Assembly (NCBI RefSeq): GCF_002008315.2
Contig: NZ_MVDG02000001.1
Location: 1,860,001 to 1,924,000 of the forward strand
Direction: 5' to 3'
Source: Arthrobacter sp. KBS0703
GTDB taxonomy: Bacteria > Actinomycetota > Actinomycetes > Actinomycetales > Micrococcaceae
DNA: 64,000 nt
The translations under genes and the position numbers were made by a program. Of this stretch, positions 9,139 to 18,358 are shown in pieces (the first letter of the stretch is position 1; each line of letters begins with the position of its first letter). The notes beneath the pieces were generated by a model. That model saw only the letters and a list, made by a program, of their open reading frames with translations, was not told the DNA's origin and searched no databases.

Positions 9139-9675
9139 ATGACTGCTACTCCGACGATCCGAAGCCGCCATTCCTTCTCGGCCAGGTTCGGGCTGGTCTC
9201 GACAGTTTCCTTGGGACTGCTTGCGGGTCCTGTTGCCATGGCCGGGCCAGCCACTGCAATGCCCGATCATTCCAGAAAAGCCGATTGCACGGTCACGGCT
9301 CTCGACCCCTACAATCCAACCACGGCAGTGAAGCCGTGAGAGGCGATCCCCGCAACGGGAACCGCAAATCCGTGAGGGTTAGTTTCCCGTTCAGGATTCA
9401 CTGCGACAAGGATGCCCAGGTTCGTTACAACCAAAGAATGTTCCAGAAGCACGACCCTTGGGACACCGAATGCCTGGGACACCGTATGGGTTTCCGGTCA
9501 CGACAGAATCGTCAATGTGGAGAGGGTGACTGCCGACCGGGGCGAAAGGTCGGTAACGGTGTACCACACCGTCAGGATCCGGGTGCAGGACGACCGGGGC
9601 GGCAACAGGAACGGGTCGTCCGATTTTGATAGGAGCAACACCGTCACCATCTGGGTCTCGAACAACCACAGATAA
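9139..9675 (+). pseudogene. Secreted protein of unknown function with two frameshifts
   Basis: ATG 9139 follows CAGGAG and opens a Sec signal peptide (basic start, LVSTVSLGLLAGPVAMAGPATA with an AxA cleavage site). The mature part begins DCTVTALDPYNPTT. The original protein then continues in two other frames: RKSVRVSFPFRIHCDKDAQVRY from ~9335, and DTVWVSGHDRIVNVERVTADR then TVRIRVQDDRGGNRNG from ~9445 to TAA 9675. Intact, it would be ~175 aa with a beta-rich C-terminus. No family recognised. A strong terminator follows. Confidence 0.6.
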
Positions 9676-9717
9676 CAGTCGGCGAGGGCTTTGCCACTGA
9701 CCGGTTAGCGACTGGGA

Positions 9718-9755
9718 GGACGACGGCGGCACGAAAGTGCCGCCGTCGTCCTTTT
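9718..9755 (+). terminator. Strong intrinsic terminator
   Basis: A perfect 15-bp GC-rich stem (GGACGACGGCGGCAC, 9718-9732, and its complement 9737-9751) with a GAAA tetraloop is followed by TTTT. It ends the secreted-protein transcript. Confidence 0.9.
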
Positions 9756-10016
9756 CTTCGTCCCTGCGGCTTTACAGCGAGCCGGTGGTGGACTTCCAGC
9801 TGTGGGTCTTCAGGCCACAACCGGCGAGGTCGCGGACGACGAACGCGATCCGGTTGGATTCACGCCATGCAGCAGCTCGCTCGCGTCTTCATCAACAACT
9901 ACACCTCCCCCGGGATTCCAGTTCCTCCCCGGCGGACAACTCCCACCGCCGCCGGCGCCGGGGTCAACCCGTAATAAGGTCCGCTTCAGAGGACCGCGTC
10001 GAAGAATTCGTAGACC

Positions 10017-10826
10017 TCATTCCTTCTCATAGTTCCTGGTATTGAAGGCGGGCGTTCCTGCGAGCTTGCCGCCGTCAACTGTGAGAACGGTGCCGGTGAC
10101 GAACGACGATTGGTCCGAGCAGAGCCAGAGTGCTGCCGCAGCAACATCGCCGGGGGTGCCGATCCGGCCAAGCGGAACGCTTGCGGCTACGCGGTTCTGG
10201 GCGGCTTGGCCCGCCGCGGCGAGCCGGTCGGTGAGTATGGGCCCGGGAGCGATCGCGTTAATCCGGATTCCGTGGGCGGCGTAGTCGAGCGCAGCGACCC
10301 GGGTCAGGCCTGCAACGCCGAATTTGCTTGCCGAATAGCCGCTCAGCCCGGCGACGCCCTGTTCGCCTGCCGTGGAGGTCATGTTCACGATCGCCGCACC
10401 GCTTCCCGCAGCGAGCATGAGCTCGATTTCGTACTTCATGCACAGGAAGACTCCGCGGAGGTTCACCGCGATTGCGCTGTCGAAGTCCTCGCTGGCCCAG
10501 TCGCTCAGGGGCGCCGGAGCGCGTCCGCCGCCTGCGGCGTTGTTCACCGCAGCGTCAAGGCGTCCGAACCGCTCGCTGATCCCTGCCATCAGGTTTTTCA
10601 CCGAGTCCTCATCGGTGACGTCGACGGGCATGGCCGTGGCTTGCCCGCCGGAGGATGTAAGGGTCTCGACCAGGTAGGACAAGGCGTCCCTGTCGCGTGC
10701 AGCCAGCACGACGTGCGCGCCGGAGCCTGCCAGTGTGGCCGCGATGGCGGCGCCAATGCCGCGGCTGGCCCCGGTGACGAGTGCGACCTTCCCGGACATC
10801 GGACGGGTGGGTTCGGTGGCCGTCAT
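10017..10826 (-). CDS. SDR-family oxidoreductase (FabG-like)
   Basis: 269 aa, ATG 10826 preceded by AAGGAG. It is a classical SDR: TGASRGIG (residues ~20-27), an AARD loop, NNAAGGG, catalytic S/YSASK (residues ~161-170), then APGPILTD, GRIGTPGDVAAAALWLCSDQSS and TGTVLTVDGG, the usual FabG-type end. Extra residues (AGTPAFNTRNYEKE) trail the normal C-terminus. It likely reduces a carbonyl or oxidises an alcohol with NAD(P)H; substrate unknown. It is downstream of and co-directional with a nuclease gene (73-bp gap). Confidence 0.9.
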   Translation of the reverse strand: MTATEPTRPMSGKVALVTGASRGIGAAIAATLAGSGAHVVLAARDRDALSYLVETLTSSGGQATAMPVDVTDEDSVKNLMAGISERFGRLDAAVNNAAGGGRAPAPLSDWASEDFDSAIAVNLRGVFLCMKYEIELMLAAGSGAAIVNMTSTAGEQGVAGLSGYSASKFGVAGLTRVAALDYAAHGIRINAIAPGPILTDRLAAAGQAAQNRVAASVPLGRIGTPGDVAAAALWLCSDQSSFVTGTVLTVDGGKLAGTPAFNTRNYEKE

Positions 10827-10899
10827 GTCCTGCTCCTTTGCTTGGCGTGTCTTTGAGGCCCAGCTGCCCTGACCCGGCGTGGCCAGAAGCGTCCCGGGC

Positions 10900-11793
10900 C
10901 TAATCCTTCAGGTCGAAGTCCAGGTCGAGGTCTTCGGCGGCGCCCAGCTCCCGCCAGGTGGACCCGACCCGGGCAGCGCCGAGAGTCGTGGCAACGGGCA
11001 TCCGGTCCACGGCAACCAGCTGGTCCAGGTCAAGGCCGGTGAGCTCGGCGATGTCCCGGATGGGTGCCTGGAAGGTCCGGAACGGGCCCAGCGGCGGGAC
11101 ATCCTCGGTGACCCCTGGCCGGGACACGTCGGGCAGATCGGCCAGCTGCGGGGTCTGGTCCACCACGTAGCCGGTGGCTGCCAGGCCGCCCTGGTGGATG
11201 AAGGCGGCGACCTTGAAGTAACGCAGCGGGATATCCACGCCCCGGTACACCGGATCGAGGGCGCTGAAAATGGGTCCGGTGAACACCACGATGCGGCTCC
11301 GGTATTGGGCGGCGTGCTCCTGCAGGTAGGACTCGATGCCCAGCCACAGTTCCAGGCCCTGGTTGAATTTGGCGGCCTGCGGTGCGGCGTTGGTGTAGTG
11401 GAAGGTGTCTTCGTTCGCCAACTCGGCCTCGGCCACGGTGTCGCCCCAGACCGCGGAGGACCGGCGCACCAGGTGGCCGCGGTCGATGTCGTTCCGGGTG
11501 TAGACCCGCTCCCCTGTCTGCTGCTCCGCGGGAAGCCGGGGATCGAGCTTCCAAGAGATTCCCGCCCGGTCCAGGTCCATGAGCGTGCTGCCGTCGATAC
11601 CCACACCGGTGACGGCCGCCAGCCGCTTATCGCGGCGCATCAGCACCGAGAAGTGCGTGTAGGGCAGCAGGACGCTTTCCACCCCGGCCAGGCCCGGCAG
11701 CGGCACGTGTTGGCCAAGGAAGTCCTCGTCGAAGCCTTTCCGGCCCGCATAGTCTTTCGCGGTGACTGTCAGGTTCTGCAGCAGCTCGTCCAT
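10900..11793 (-). CDS. DNA/RNA non-specific endonuclease (beta-beta-alpha metal type)
   Basis: 297 aa. The signature DRGHLVRR (residues ~104-111) carries the catalytic His and the metal-site context of the Serratia-nuclease/NucA family; NEDTFHYTNAAPQ with the metal-ligand Asn follows, then FTGPIF and VDIPLRYFKVA, all in family order. There is no signal peptide, so unlike the classical secreted nucleases this one appears cytosolic or exported by another route. No immunity or inhibitor gene is adjacent. Confidence 0.9.
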   Translation of the reverse strand: MDELLQNLTVTAKDYAGRKGFDEDFLGQHVPLPGLAGVESVLLPYTHFSVLMRRDKRLAAVTGVGIDGSTLMDLDRAGISWKLDPRLPAEQQTGERVYTRNDIDRGHLVRRSSAVWGDTVAEAELANEDTFHYTNAAPQAAKFNQGLELWLGIESYLQEHAAQYRSRIVVFTGPIFSALDPVYRGVDIPLRYFKVAAFIHQGGLAATGYVVDQTPQLADLPDVSRPGVTEDVPPLGPFRTFQAPIRDIAELTGLDLDQLVAVDRMPVATTLGAARVGSTWRELGAAEDLDLDFDLKD

Positions 11794-12110
11794 GGCCGGA
11801 CACTACCAGCCAAAGGTGAGAGTCCGATGAAGGCTTGGTGGACGCTGGCTACCGCAGGGGACGGCCCGCAGCCTTTCCGAAAGCTCCCCGAGAGACTCCC
11901 GCCATTCCGGTTCATCAGCGTCGTCCCCTAGCTCAGCAAGTTCGGATTCTTCTCCTGCCACCCGTGTAACGGCCTGCAGGGCGAGCCCTCGCCTGTTCGT
12001 TTAGCAGCACCCTGTCACTGGCTGGTCGTGGAAGTTGAACGTCGCATTCATCGACCCTGCCGTCGCCCCGGCGGAAGCGTGCTCGGTATAGTGCCCGCTC
12101 GCGCCGAAAG
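11794..12110. other. No supportable gene
   Basis: Sequence between the start of the nuclease gene and the terminator hairpin of the Ig-like protein gene. Only short meaningless frames are present. Confidence 0.4.
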
Positions 12111-12151
12111 GTCAGCCCGGGTCCGCACTCCTCGTGCGGCACCGGGCTGAC
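12111..12151 (-). terminator. Hairpin terminator of the Ig-like protein gene
   Basis: GTCAGCCCGG...CCGGGCTGAC outer arms and GTCCGCAC/GTGCGG inner arms form a long stem with a short loop. On the minus strand it is followed by CTTT, 20 bases past the stop of the 583-aa gene. Confidence 0.75.
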
Positions 12152-12171
12152 CTCGGGTGGGTGTGGCTGTA

Positions 12172-13923
12172 CTACCCGCCGGTCGTGAAGCTCCAGGAGC
12201 CACCGGCGAGCGTGTTGCCGACGGCGTCCTTGATGCTTGAGGACATCGACGCGGTGTATCTCGTGCTGGCGGCCAGGGTCACGTTCGGGTTCAGTGTTGC
12301 AACCCGGGTGGTGGCGTTGTAGCTGACCGCGTAGCTGACGAGCGCCCCCGTGGCGGCGTTCCTGAGCGCGAAGGTTCCGTTGGCGACACCGCTGACGGCC
12401 TCACTGATGGTGACCGTGACGTTGGCGGTCCGGCTGACACCGGTGGCGTTGACCGCCGGTGTCCTGGAGGCCATGATTGGCCTGGGCCCGGTCGTGAAGG
12501 CCCAGGAGGACGCGGCCAGCGGGTTGCCGGCGAGGTCCGTGATGCCTGCCGTGAGGCTTGCCGTGTGCCGTTTGTCCGCAGCGAGGGTGGCTGCCGGGTT
12601 CAGCGTGGCGACCCGGGTTGCGGCCGTCCAGGTCACTGGTGCGGCCACGACGGCTCCGGCGGCGTTCTTCAGCGTGAAGCGCGCAGCGCTCAGACCCGCA
12701 ATCGGCTCATTGAAGGTTGCTGTGATATTGCCCGTCTGGCTGACCGCCATGGAGTTAAGTGCCGGGGCCTTCGCCGTCACGAGGGGCGCCACCGTATCGA
12801 CGGTCACGGCGAGGGAACCGGCCGACATGGTTTCGGTTCCCCCGGCCGTGGTTTCGCTGGCCGTGATCGTGTGCCGGCCGTTGCTCAGAGGCGTGGTCGG
12901 GGTCAGCGAGAAGCTGCCATTTGCCGCGACCGTTGCCGTGCCGCTGGCTGCCCCGTCCACGTACAGCGTCGCGCTCGTGGAATCAGGCAGCGCCACAGCG
13001 CCCGTGAAGGTGGGCGACGTGATGCGCGTGATGTTGTCAGTGGCGGAACTGCCGGTGTCCGAAGCGGCAGTCATGTCCGGAACCGAGGGACCCTTCGCCA
13101 GCGGCGCGGTGCAAGGGGCGGTGGGACCGCCGATCTGCCCGAACTCGAAGATCGTGTTTTCCGTCAGGAGGGCGGGATTGCGGCCGAGCCACATCCCGCG
13201 GCTTTCGGAGTTGACCGGGGTCGATGCCCTGTCCGCGTCGGAAAGACCATCGAATCCACTGACACCAGTGAGCCCCGTCCACGTCGCCGTCCAGGTCGTT
13301 AGGCCCGGCCCGTCGTACGCCAGGGTGCCGTCGTCGCCAGCGGCCGCGCTGGCCCGAAGGGTGCGCTTGCCGTTGAGGGCGAAGGACTGGTTCTTGGCCA
13401 CGATGCGGGCCTGAATCTGGTCGATAGGAATCTGTCCGCCGCCGGGGGCGACAGCTGTTCCCTTCATCACCACGGTACCGGGACCGGTCTTCGTGGTCTG
13501 CTGCGTGACGCTGACATTCGCCGTGAAGGTCTCGTCCCCGACGGTGGGGGCGGTGAGAACCCGGACGACATCGCCGGTGCGGATGTCCGGTGTGACGCCG
13601 TCCCAGCAGCCTCCGCCGGGGTGGTTGACTTCCACGAGACCGTCAAAACCGGGCGTCCCGGGATCGTCCTGCGGGATGAGGTCGGACGCGGTCCCGATGA
13701 CCGCACCGCCACGCAGCACCTGAACGGTGGCCACGTCGGTCCTGGCATACCCTGACGCGGAGACGAAGTCCCTGACCGGGAAAACAAGGATGGAATGCGG
13801 CGCGACCGGCACCGCGTTAATAGCGGCCGAAGCCGGCACCGCGGCGCTCTGCACCGCCAGAATGGCAAGCGCACCCGCGGCGAGACCGGCCGCCACCCGT
13901 TGACGATTTCTTTCAGATTTCAT
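12172..13923 (-). CDS. Exported protein with Ig-like (SbsA/Big_5-type) repeats
   Basis: 583 aa. A Sec signal peptide (residues 1-33, ending PASAA) leads to a ~330-residue N-terminal region of unknown fold with scattered Gly/Thr and a few Cys. A Big-type domain follows (~300-375: ITSPTFTGAVALPDSTSATLYVDG), then two tandem bacterial Ig-like repeats of ~100 aa (~380-480 and ~483-583), each with NxxAVS/GVSxTxNxTxTxxE, FxLxNAATGA, RVATLNPxxTLAA and a closing SWAFTTG/SWSFTTG. The protein is secreted or surface-located; no LPXTG or membrane anchor is visible. Probably a surface or adhesion protein. Confidence 0.85.
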   Translation of the reverse strand: MKSERNRQRVAAGLAAGALAILAVQSAAVPASAAINAVPVAPHSILVFPVRDFVSASGYARTDVATVQVLRGGAVIGTASDLIPQDDPGTPGFDGLVEVNHPGGGCWDGVTPDIRTGDVVRVLTAPTVGDETFTANVSVTQQTTKTGPGTVVMKGTAVAPGGGQIPIDQIQARIVAKNQSFALNGKRTLRASAAAGDDGTLAYDGPGLTTWTATWTGLTGVSGFDGLSDADRASTPVNSESRGMWLGRNPALLTENTIFEFGQIGGPTAPCTAPLAKGPSVPDMTAASDTGSSATDNITRITSPTFTGAVALPDSTSATLYVDGAASGTATVAANGSFSLTPTTPLSNGRHTITASETTAGGTETMSAGSLAVTVDTVAPLVTAKAPALNSMAVSQTGNITATFNEPIAGLSAARFTLKNAAGAVVAAPVTWTAATRVATLNPAATLAADKRHTASLTAGITDLAGNPLAASSWAFTTGPRPIMASRTPAVNATGVSRTANVTVTISEAVSGVANGTFALRNAATGALVSYAVSYNATTRVATLNPNVTLAASTRYTASMSSSIKDAVGNTLAGGSWSFTTGG

Positions 13924-14988
13924 GAAAAACTCCCCTCAGAGACCCCAGACTTCACCGGGCCGAGAACGGGCCGATGATGCACACCGGTCCATGCCCGGCG
14001 TGGATGCCAGTATCAGGAAACGACCCTGCGGAAACCCTTGACAAAAATCCAGGCACCGCCAGGGCATGCGGCCCGGACGCGGCGAATTCCTCGGAGTTTC
14101 GCAGGCAATTCTCAGGAACGACCCTTAGCTTTGACACCAGGCCCACCGAGTCAGAGACTGGGCGGTCCTGCCGCTAGGAAAAGCCCCGCCTCCCCTCCAA
14201 GGCCGCGGGGCCTTTCCGCGTGAGCCCCAAGTAGGTTTCGACGGCCGCTACCCGGGGTCGAGGGACCTTGCGGGAGCATTGAGCTAAAGCCAGACCGCGG
14301 GACCCCGATCGGGTCCCCCATCCCCGCCACCTCGGCCCGAGGACCTCCATCCTGCCAGGTACCGGAGTGTTTGCGGCAGTGATGATATTGCACATAGCTC
14401 CCCTTCGAAAATCTCCAGCAGGCGGCGAACACGGGCACTGAACGGCACACCCACCTGCGGGTATGAACGTCTCACTGGGCCTGCAGCAATTGGGACAGCG
14501 GAGGGCCATGAATGCCCCCGTTGCGCCCACGACCCCATCTTCGAGCTTGCAGAGAGCCTGGTTCGCATCATCGCAGCGCCCCTGGAAGGGGTCGCGGCGG
14601 CAATCGGCCGCGCGTAGGTTGGCCCCGGTCCGGCATCCCTTGTCCCGCACTCAACCACTGATGACGGCGCCCGCTCAGCCTCGGATCGGCGCACAAGCAG
14701 CTTTCCAAGGGACCGCGCAGGGCTCTCGGCGAGCCGTAAGATTAGTCAGAAGATGGTCGTTTGCCACACCACGTGTGGACAGACCGGCGGCCAGAGTCGG
14801 GACAGCATCACGGGTAATGCGAAGGATCTGCCCCGCCCGGGCCAGCTGCCGGCAGATATGTCACAACCGGGGCAGGAGCGACCGGCTACAACATCGTCGC
14901 CGTCCCCGGTCGCGGGCGCGTTTTGGTTCACCGGCTACACCTGAGTGGGGCCGCGTAGAGCAGGGGCAGAATTGGCCGGGGGGACCAC
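13924..14988. other. About 1 kb without a supportable gene
   Basis: Several overlapping frames exist on both strands with no family signature. The minus strand around 14440-14500 shows a Cys-rich stretch (RCPNCCRPSETFIP) that could be the remnant of a small zinc-ribbon-like protein. A hairpin with GC-rich arms (14177-14189 / 14205-14217) and a TTTT on the minus strand may be a terminator. Confidence 0.35.
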
Positions 14989-15451
14989 ATGAATTCACGC
15001 CACTGCCTTGTCATCGAAGACGACCCGGACATCCGGGACCTGCTCTGCATCATCCTCACCGGAATGGGCTTCGTCGTCCACGCCGAAACCACCGGCACGG
15101 CAGGACTCCGGGCAGCCGGAACACTCGATTCGATCTAGCCCTCATCACCCTGGACCCGGGGCTGCCCGACCTCAACGGTCTGGACGTGGCACGCCACATC
15201 CGGACGTACTCGAAGGCACCAATCCTGATTATCTCTGCTTGGCCGAACCCGGCGACGAGCTCAACGGCGTGGCCTCCGGCGCCGACGCGTACCTAACCAA
15301 ACCCTTGCGGCCCCACTTGTTCCGCGAACTCGTACAACGGCTCTGCCCGTCAGAGCCGTTGTACGCCCCGCCCGCGCGAACCCAAGACACAAGCACGGGT
15401 TCCTCGGCCGAGCCCCGGTCGCCGCGCGGCCGCCGGCAGGGCCGCAGCTAG
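14989..15451 (+). pseudogene. Receiver-domain response regulator (copy 2), two frameshifts
   Basis: ATG 14989 opens a CheY-like receiver: CLVIEDDPDIRDLL (acidic pair), ILTGMGFVVHAETTGTAGL. The frame breaks at ~15135 (GATTCGATCTAG) and again near 15240; joining three frames gives LALITLDPGLPDLNGLDVARHI (phospho-acceptor Asp), APILIISAWAEPGDELNGV, GADAYLTKPLRPHLFRELVQRL (conserved Lys) and a basic Pro/Ser tail to TAG 15451. It has no output domain, so intact it would be a stand-alone receiver. The next gene starts at the very next base. Confidence 0.65.
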
Positions 15452-15646
15452 ATGCCCGACTCCTCCACCCTGGTGTTCACCCTGACCTATGCCGGCACCC
15501 TGGGCGTGGCGTTCCTGATGTTCCTCGGCCAGTTCGCAGCCTTCACCGCCCTGCTGACCATCGCGGCCATCGCCAAACTCCTGATCCGTGCGGCGCAGGC
15601 CGCCAGGCGGCGACGCATCTTCGCGGCGAGATCAACAGATCTCTGA
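15452..15646 (+). CDS. Small membrane protein paired with a receiver gene (copy 2)
   Basis: 64 aa, ATG immediately after the receiver's stop codon (no gap), implying translational coupling. Two hydrophobic helices (TLVFTLTYAGTLGVAFLMFLG and FTALLTIAAIAKLLI) are followed by a basic tail (RAAQAARRRRIFAARS), so the C-terminus is probably cytoplasmic. A related copy follows the decayed receiver at 8.5 kb. No family recognised; the fixed pairing with a stand-alone receiver suggests a functional link. Confidence 0.6.
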   Translation: MPDSSTLVFTLTYAGTLGVAFLMFLGQFAAFTALLTIAAIAKLLIRAAQAARRRRIFAARSTDL

Positions 15647-15740
15647 ACCCGGCGGAGCCGGCTGACCCCGGTCGCTGGCACCGTTCCTTAAAACTGGGAC
15701 GCTGTGCGGGTCGGATCCATGGCCAGAATTACTAGGGGTC

Positions 15741-15785
15741 GCCGGACCCGGCACTGACTGGGAGAAGTGCGTTGCCGGGTCCGGC
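15741..15785. repeat. 13-bp inverted repeat after the receiver/membrane-protein pair
   Basis: GCCGGACCCGGCA (15741-15753) and its exact complement (15773-15785) flank a 19-base loop. The first copy of the module has a degenerate version of the same structure near 8805-8860, including CCGGGTCCGGCGGACT. No T-run follows, so it may be a terminator without a U-tract or a small repeat element. Confidence 0.6.
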
Positions 15786-16384
15786 GGACTGATCGGTCGG
15801 AGGACACCTAACGACCAGATATCCAGATCATGGCGGTGCGACCTTCACGAAAGGGTAGCCGGACCTGGTGAAATCGCAGCCCTTCCCTCACATAAGACCG
15901 CCCCCGTGGTCGGGTACAGGAACAAAGCCCCCGCTCGGGGACTGACAACCACGCCGTTCGGAGGAACGGGACCGGCGACGGGCTGGGTGTCCGTCTGGGA
16001 TTGCGGGTACCAGTGGACCACCGCCGCCGGCCTGACTCTCAGCGTACGCCGGTGAGGAGCGGCCCGACCCGGCCGTTCATGCCGGGCGCAGGCCCTCCCG
16101 TGACTGCCAGTCGTGGAGGTGGGCGGGCAGCGAAGGTCTCGGAACCGGCCGTATTGGCGGACGCGACAGCGTGCCAGATGAAGCCTTGCGCGGACGGGTG
16201 TGAATGACAACGCCCGGCAACGCGGGGACCGCTATCTGAGGAGTCCCTGACGCTCGGGAGGCTGGCGTTCGCGTCCACGGCAAAACAAGGTGGCAAGCCC
16301 CCGCCCGCTCCCCAGTCCCGGTCATGTTGGCAAAATTTCCTAGGCCCCGCCCCCTTGCCAGCGGTTAACCGAAGTGGTAAAAAA
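15786..16384. other. No supportable gene
   Basis: About 600 bases between the receiver module and the first hsp20 promoter. Frames on both strands are short, overlapping and without family signatures. Confidence 0.4.
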
Positions 16385-16406
16385 TCTGTATCAGCGGATA
16401 TAGATC
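16385..16406 (+). promoter_or_regulatory. 22-bp dyad operator in front of hsp20 (site 1)
   Basis: ATCTgTATC-N4-GATATAGAT, an almost perfect dyad 33 bases upstream of the hsp20 start. The same 22-bp architecture recurs at 19373-19394 and 20617-20638, next to the other heat-shock genes. It is not the inverted CTTGAGT (HAIR) box of classical HspR. Confidence 0.6.
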
Positions 16407-16439
16407 CGCCCCTGTCAATGCTAATTAAGGAGGTATGTC

Positions 16440-16865
16440 ATGTTGATGATGAGCGATCCCTTCCGCCAGCTGGACCGGCTTGCCCAGCAGGTGCTTGGCA
16501 CGGCCGCGCACCCGGCCGCCATGCCGTTGGATGCCTGGCGGGAGGACACCGAGTTTGTGATCTCGGTCGATCTGCCTGGCATGGATGTTGACTCGATCGA
16601 CGTCGACGTCGAGCGGAACCTCCTGACCGTGAAGGCTGAGCGGAAAAACACCGCCCCCCAAGGGGCCGAGCTGGTGGCCGCTGAGCGGCCGCAGGGCGTC
16701 TTCAGCCGGCAACTGGTCCTCGGCGAGGCATTGGATGCCGAGAACGTTACGGCCGGGTACGACGGCGGCGTGTTGACCCTGCGTATCCCGGTCGCTGCCA
16801 AGGCGCAGCCGCGGAAGATCGAAATCACCAGCGGCCAAGGCGCCCAGCAGCAGATCAGCGCCTAA
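16440..16865 (+). CDS. Hsp20 / alpha-crystallin family small heat-shock protein
   Basis: 141 aa; AAGGAGG lies 7 bases before ATG 16440. The alpha-crystallin domain spans ~40-135: [30 protein letters not shown], the FSRQLVLGE strand, [13 protein letters not shown] (the GVLTLxIP signature), then a short polar tail (Q-rich). It starts directly with the amphipathic [15 protein letters not shown] segment typical of actinobacterial Hsp20. It is an ATP-independent holdase. A paralog with the same layout lies at 18.9-19.3 kb (opposite strand). Probably repressed by the MerR/HspR-like protein encoded at 19.5 kb through the shared 22-bp dyad. Confidence 0.95.
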   Translation: MLMMSDPFRQLDRLAQQVLGTAAHPAAMPLDAWREDTEFVISVDLPGMDVDSIDVDVERNLLTVKAERKNTAPQGAELVAAERPQGVFSRQLVLGEALDAENVTAGYDGGVLTLRIPVAAKAQPRKIEITSGQGAQQQISA

Positions 16866-16981
16866 CCGGCAGGGCGGGACACCGAACCCCATGCTGTCGT
16901 AGGGCGGTTGGCCTTCAGCGACGAATGCCAATGCGTCATTCGCGCACAGGCAGCATCAGCCGGCCAGGCGCCCCTCCCGAA

Positions 16982-17015
16982 CGCGGTCCCCGGTACCGGT
17001 GGCCCGGGGACCGCG
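16982..17015. terminator. GC-rich hairpin after hsp20
   Basis: A perfect 12-bp stem (CGCGGTCCCCGG, 16982-16993, with 17004-17015) and a 10-base loop lie between hsp20 and the next gene. No U-tract follows, so termination may be partial. Confidence 0.5.
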
Positions 17016-17093
17016 CCACATCACGCCACGAAGCCACACCGCGCGACGAAGGGGCATGACCCCGGGATAACAGGGAGGACGGGACTCACTGCA

Positions 17094-17840
17094 ATGCCAG
17101 TCACACGCAACGTTGCCTGGGACAGGCGTTTGGAATCCTTCAAGGGCAGGGACACGACCCAATACGTGCTCACAGCTGCTTCCATGGCCAGCGCGTGTGC
17201 TGCCTGCCGGGCGCCCCTTGAGTCCGATGAGGCGCTCTCACTGCTGGTAAACGTCACGGAAAGCACGGCACCGGACGGAACAAGTTACGTCACCTTCACC
17301 GACTGCGTCTGCCACCGCCGCTGCAGCGGTCCCGGCCTGAGTTTTCAGCGGTGCCAGTGGGCGCCAAACGAACTCACCCCCATGGCCGTCCGGATGGTCC
17401 TGACCCGGCAGGCCGGCAACGGACAGGGACGGCTGGTGCCGGTACTGGTCTACACGCTGGTCCCGATCGTGGCTTTCCGGGAGAACGACGGCGACCTGAC
17501 CTCCGCTCTCGTCTCGATCCTGCTCTCCCATGGCTTCCAGTTGGCCATGAGTCCGGACTTCACCAGCATCATGGAAGACGCCGTCGAAACGCCGGCGAGC
17601 TGCAGGTTCGCCGTGACGCCGCAGGGTCTGGTCACCTTCAGCATCGGTGGCAGAAGCCTCTTCGGCGAACAGCTCCACCCGGACAAACCCGACGACGCGC
17701 TGTGGCTCGAGGCGGCTTGCGGCGGGCACGTCCTTGTTGTCAGCGGGGACAACCTCATCATCACCGCCAATGGCCTCGACATCCGCCCCGCCGCAGCCCA
17801 GGGAACACTGGTCATCGGCATGGTACCTGTCCACGCATAA
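17094..17840 (+). CDS. Conserved protein of unknown function with an N-terminal Cys cluster
   Basis: 248 aa from ATG 17094, which has GGGAGG ~14 bases upstream; the open frame extends to 16908 but without protein-like sequence. Residues ~25-90 contain CAACRAPL...CVCHRRC, a CxxC...CxCxxxC arrangement able to bind zinc. The rest (~95-248) is a soluble alpha/beta-like region (LVPVLVYTLVPIVAFRE, SCRFAVTPQGLVTFSIGG, HVLVVSGDNLIITANGLDI). No family recognised. It lies between hsp20 and the J-domain gene cluster, so a role in stress or protein quality control is possible but unproven. Confidence 0.65.
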   Translation: MPVTRNVAWDRRLESFKGRDTTQYVLTAASMASACAACRAPLESDEALSLLVNVTESTAPDGTSYVTFTDCVCHRRCSGPGLSFQRCQWAPNELTPMAVRMVLTRQAGNGQGRLVPVLVYTLVPIVAFRENDGDLTSALVSILLSHGFQLAMSPDFTSIMEDAVETPASCRFAVTPQGLVTFSIGGRSLFGEQLHPDKPDDALWLEAACGGHVLVVSGDNLIITANGLDIRPAAAQGTLVIGMVPVHA

Positions 17841-17932
17841 GGGATGGACCCTCTGCCCTGCCCTACTCCGCGCATGCTGCCGTAACGGCATGCTGGATGA
17901 CAAGGACGCGTGCTCGCCTGACCGCAAGGACG

Positions 17933-18322
17933 CTAGTCCACGAGCGGTGGAGGGCCGAAGAGGAATTCGTTGGCGTGGGCTACGGCTTTGCGGAACGCGT
18001 CATTCCGAAGCGCCACCAGGTGTTCAATGTCTTCCATGCCGGGCTCAAGGAAGCCGGTAAAGCCCGGACGAAGCATCCAGATGTCCCCCGCAGGTGGCAG
18101 GTAGAACACGCCGAAGGAACGGTGCTGGCTGTCGTCGTCGGTCCAGATGGGCACCACGGCCAGGGCGGCACCGGTGGCGGGATTGATCCACCGCGCGCGG
18201 GGCAGCGGTTCCTCATGGGTTTCGGGGTCCAGGAACGGGGCGGTGCCCTTGCCCCAACGCTGCTCGAAGCGCTCGTGGAAGGCCGGGATCAGGTGTGAGT
18301 CGTAGCGGCGCCAGTCGCTCAT
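17933..18322 (-). CDS. Conserved protein of unknown function, downstream of the J-domain gene
   Basis: 129 aa, Trp- and Pro-rich (WRRYDSHLIPAFHERFEQRWG, ARWINPATGAALAVVPIWTDD, FGVFYLPPAGDIWMLRPGF). No membrane segment or signal peptide. It is the last gene of the minus-strand series hsp20 - J-domain protein - this gene (36-bp gap to the J-domain gene), so it is probably co-expressed with heat-shock proteins. Family not recognised. Confidence 0.65.
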   Translation of the reverse strand: MSDWRRYDSHLIPAFHERFEQRWGKGTAPFLDPETHEEPLPRARWINPATGAALAVVPIWTDDDSQHRSFGVFYLPPAGDIWMLRPGFTGFLEPGMEDIEHLVALRNDAFRKAVAHANEFLFGPPPLVD

Positions 18323-18358
18323 CGTTGTAGTTCTCCTCTGGGTCTGATTCGTGTGCGG

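Noticed and set aside
12350..13414. 354-aa plus-strand frame opposite the Ig-like repeat protein
   Set aside because: Its apparent hydrophobicity is a mirror of the Thr/Ala repeats on the minus strand, where a signal peptide and Ig-like repeats are clear.
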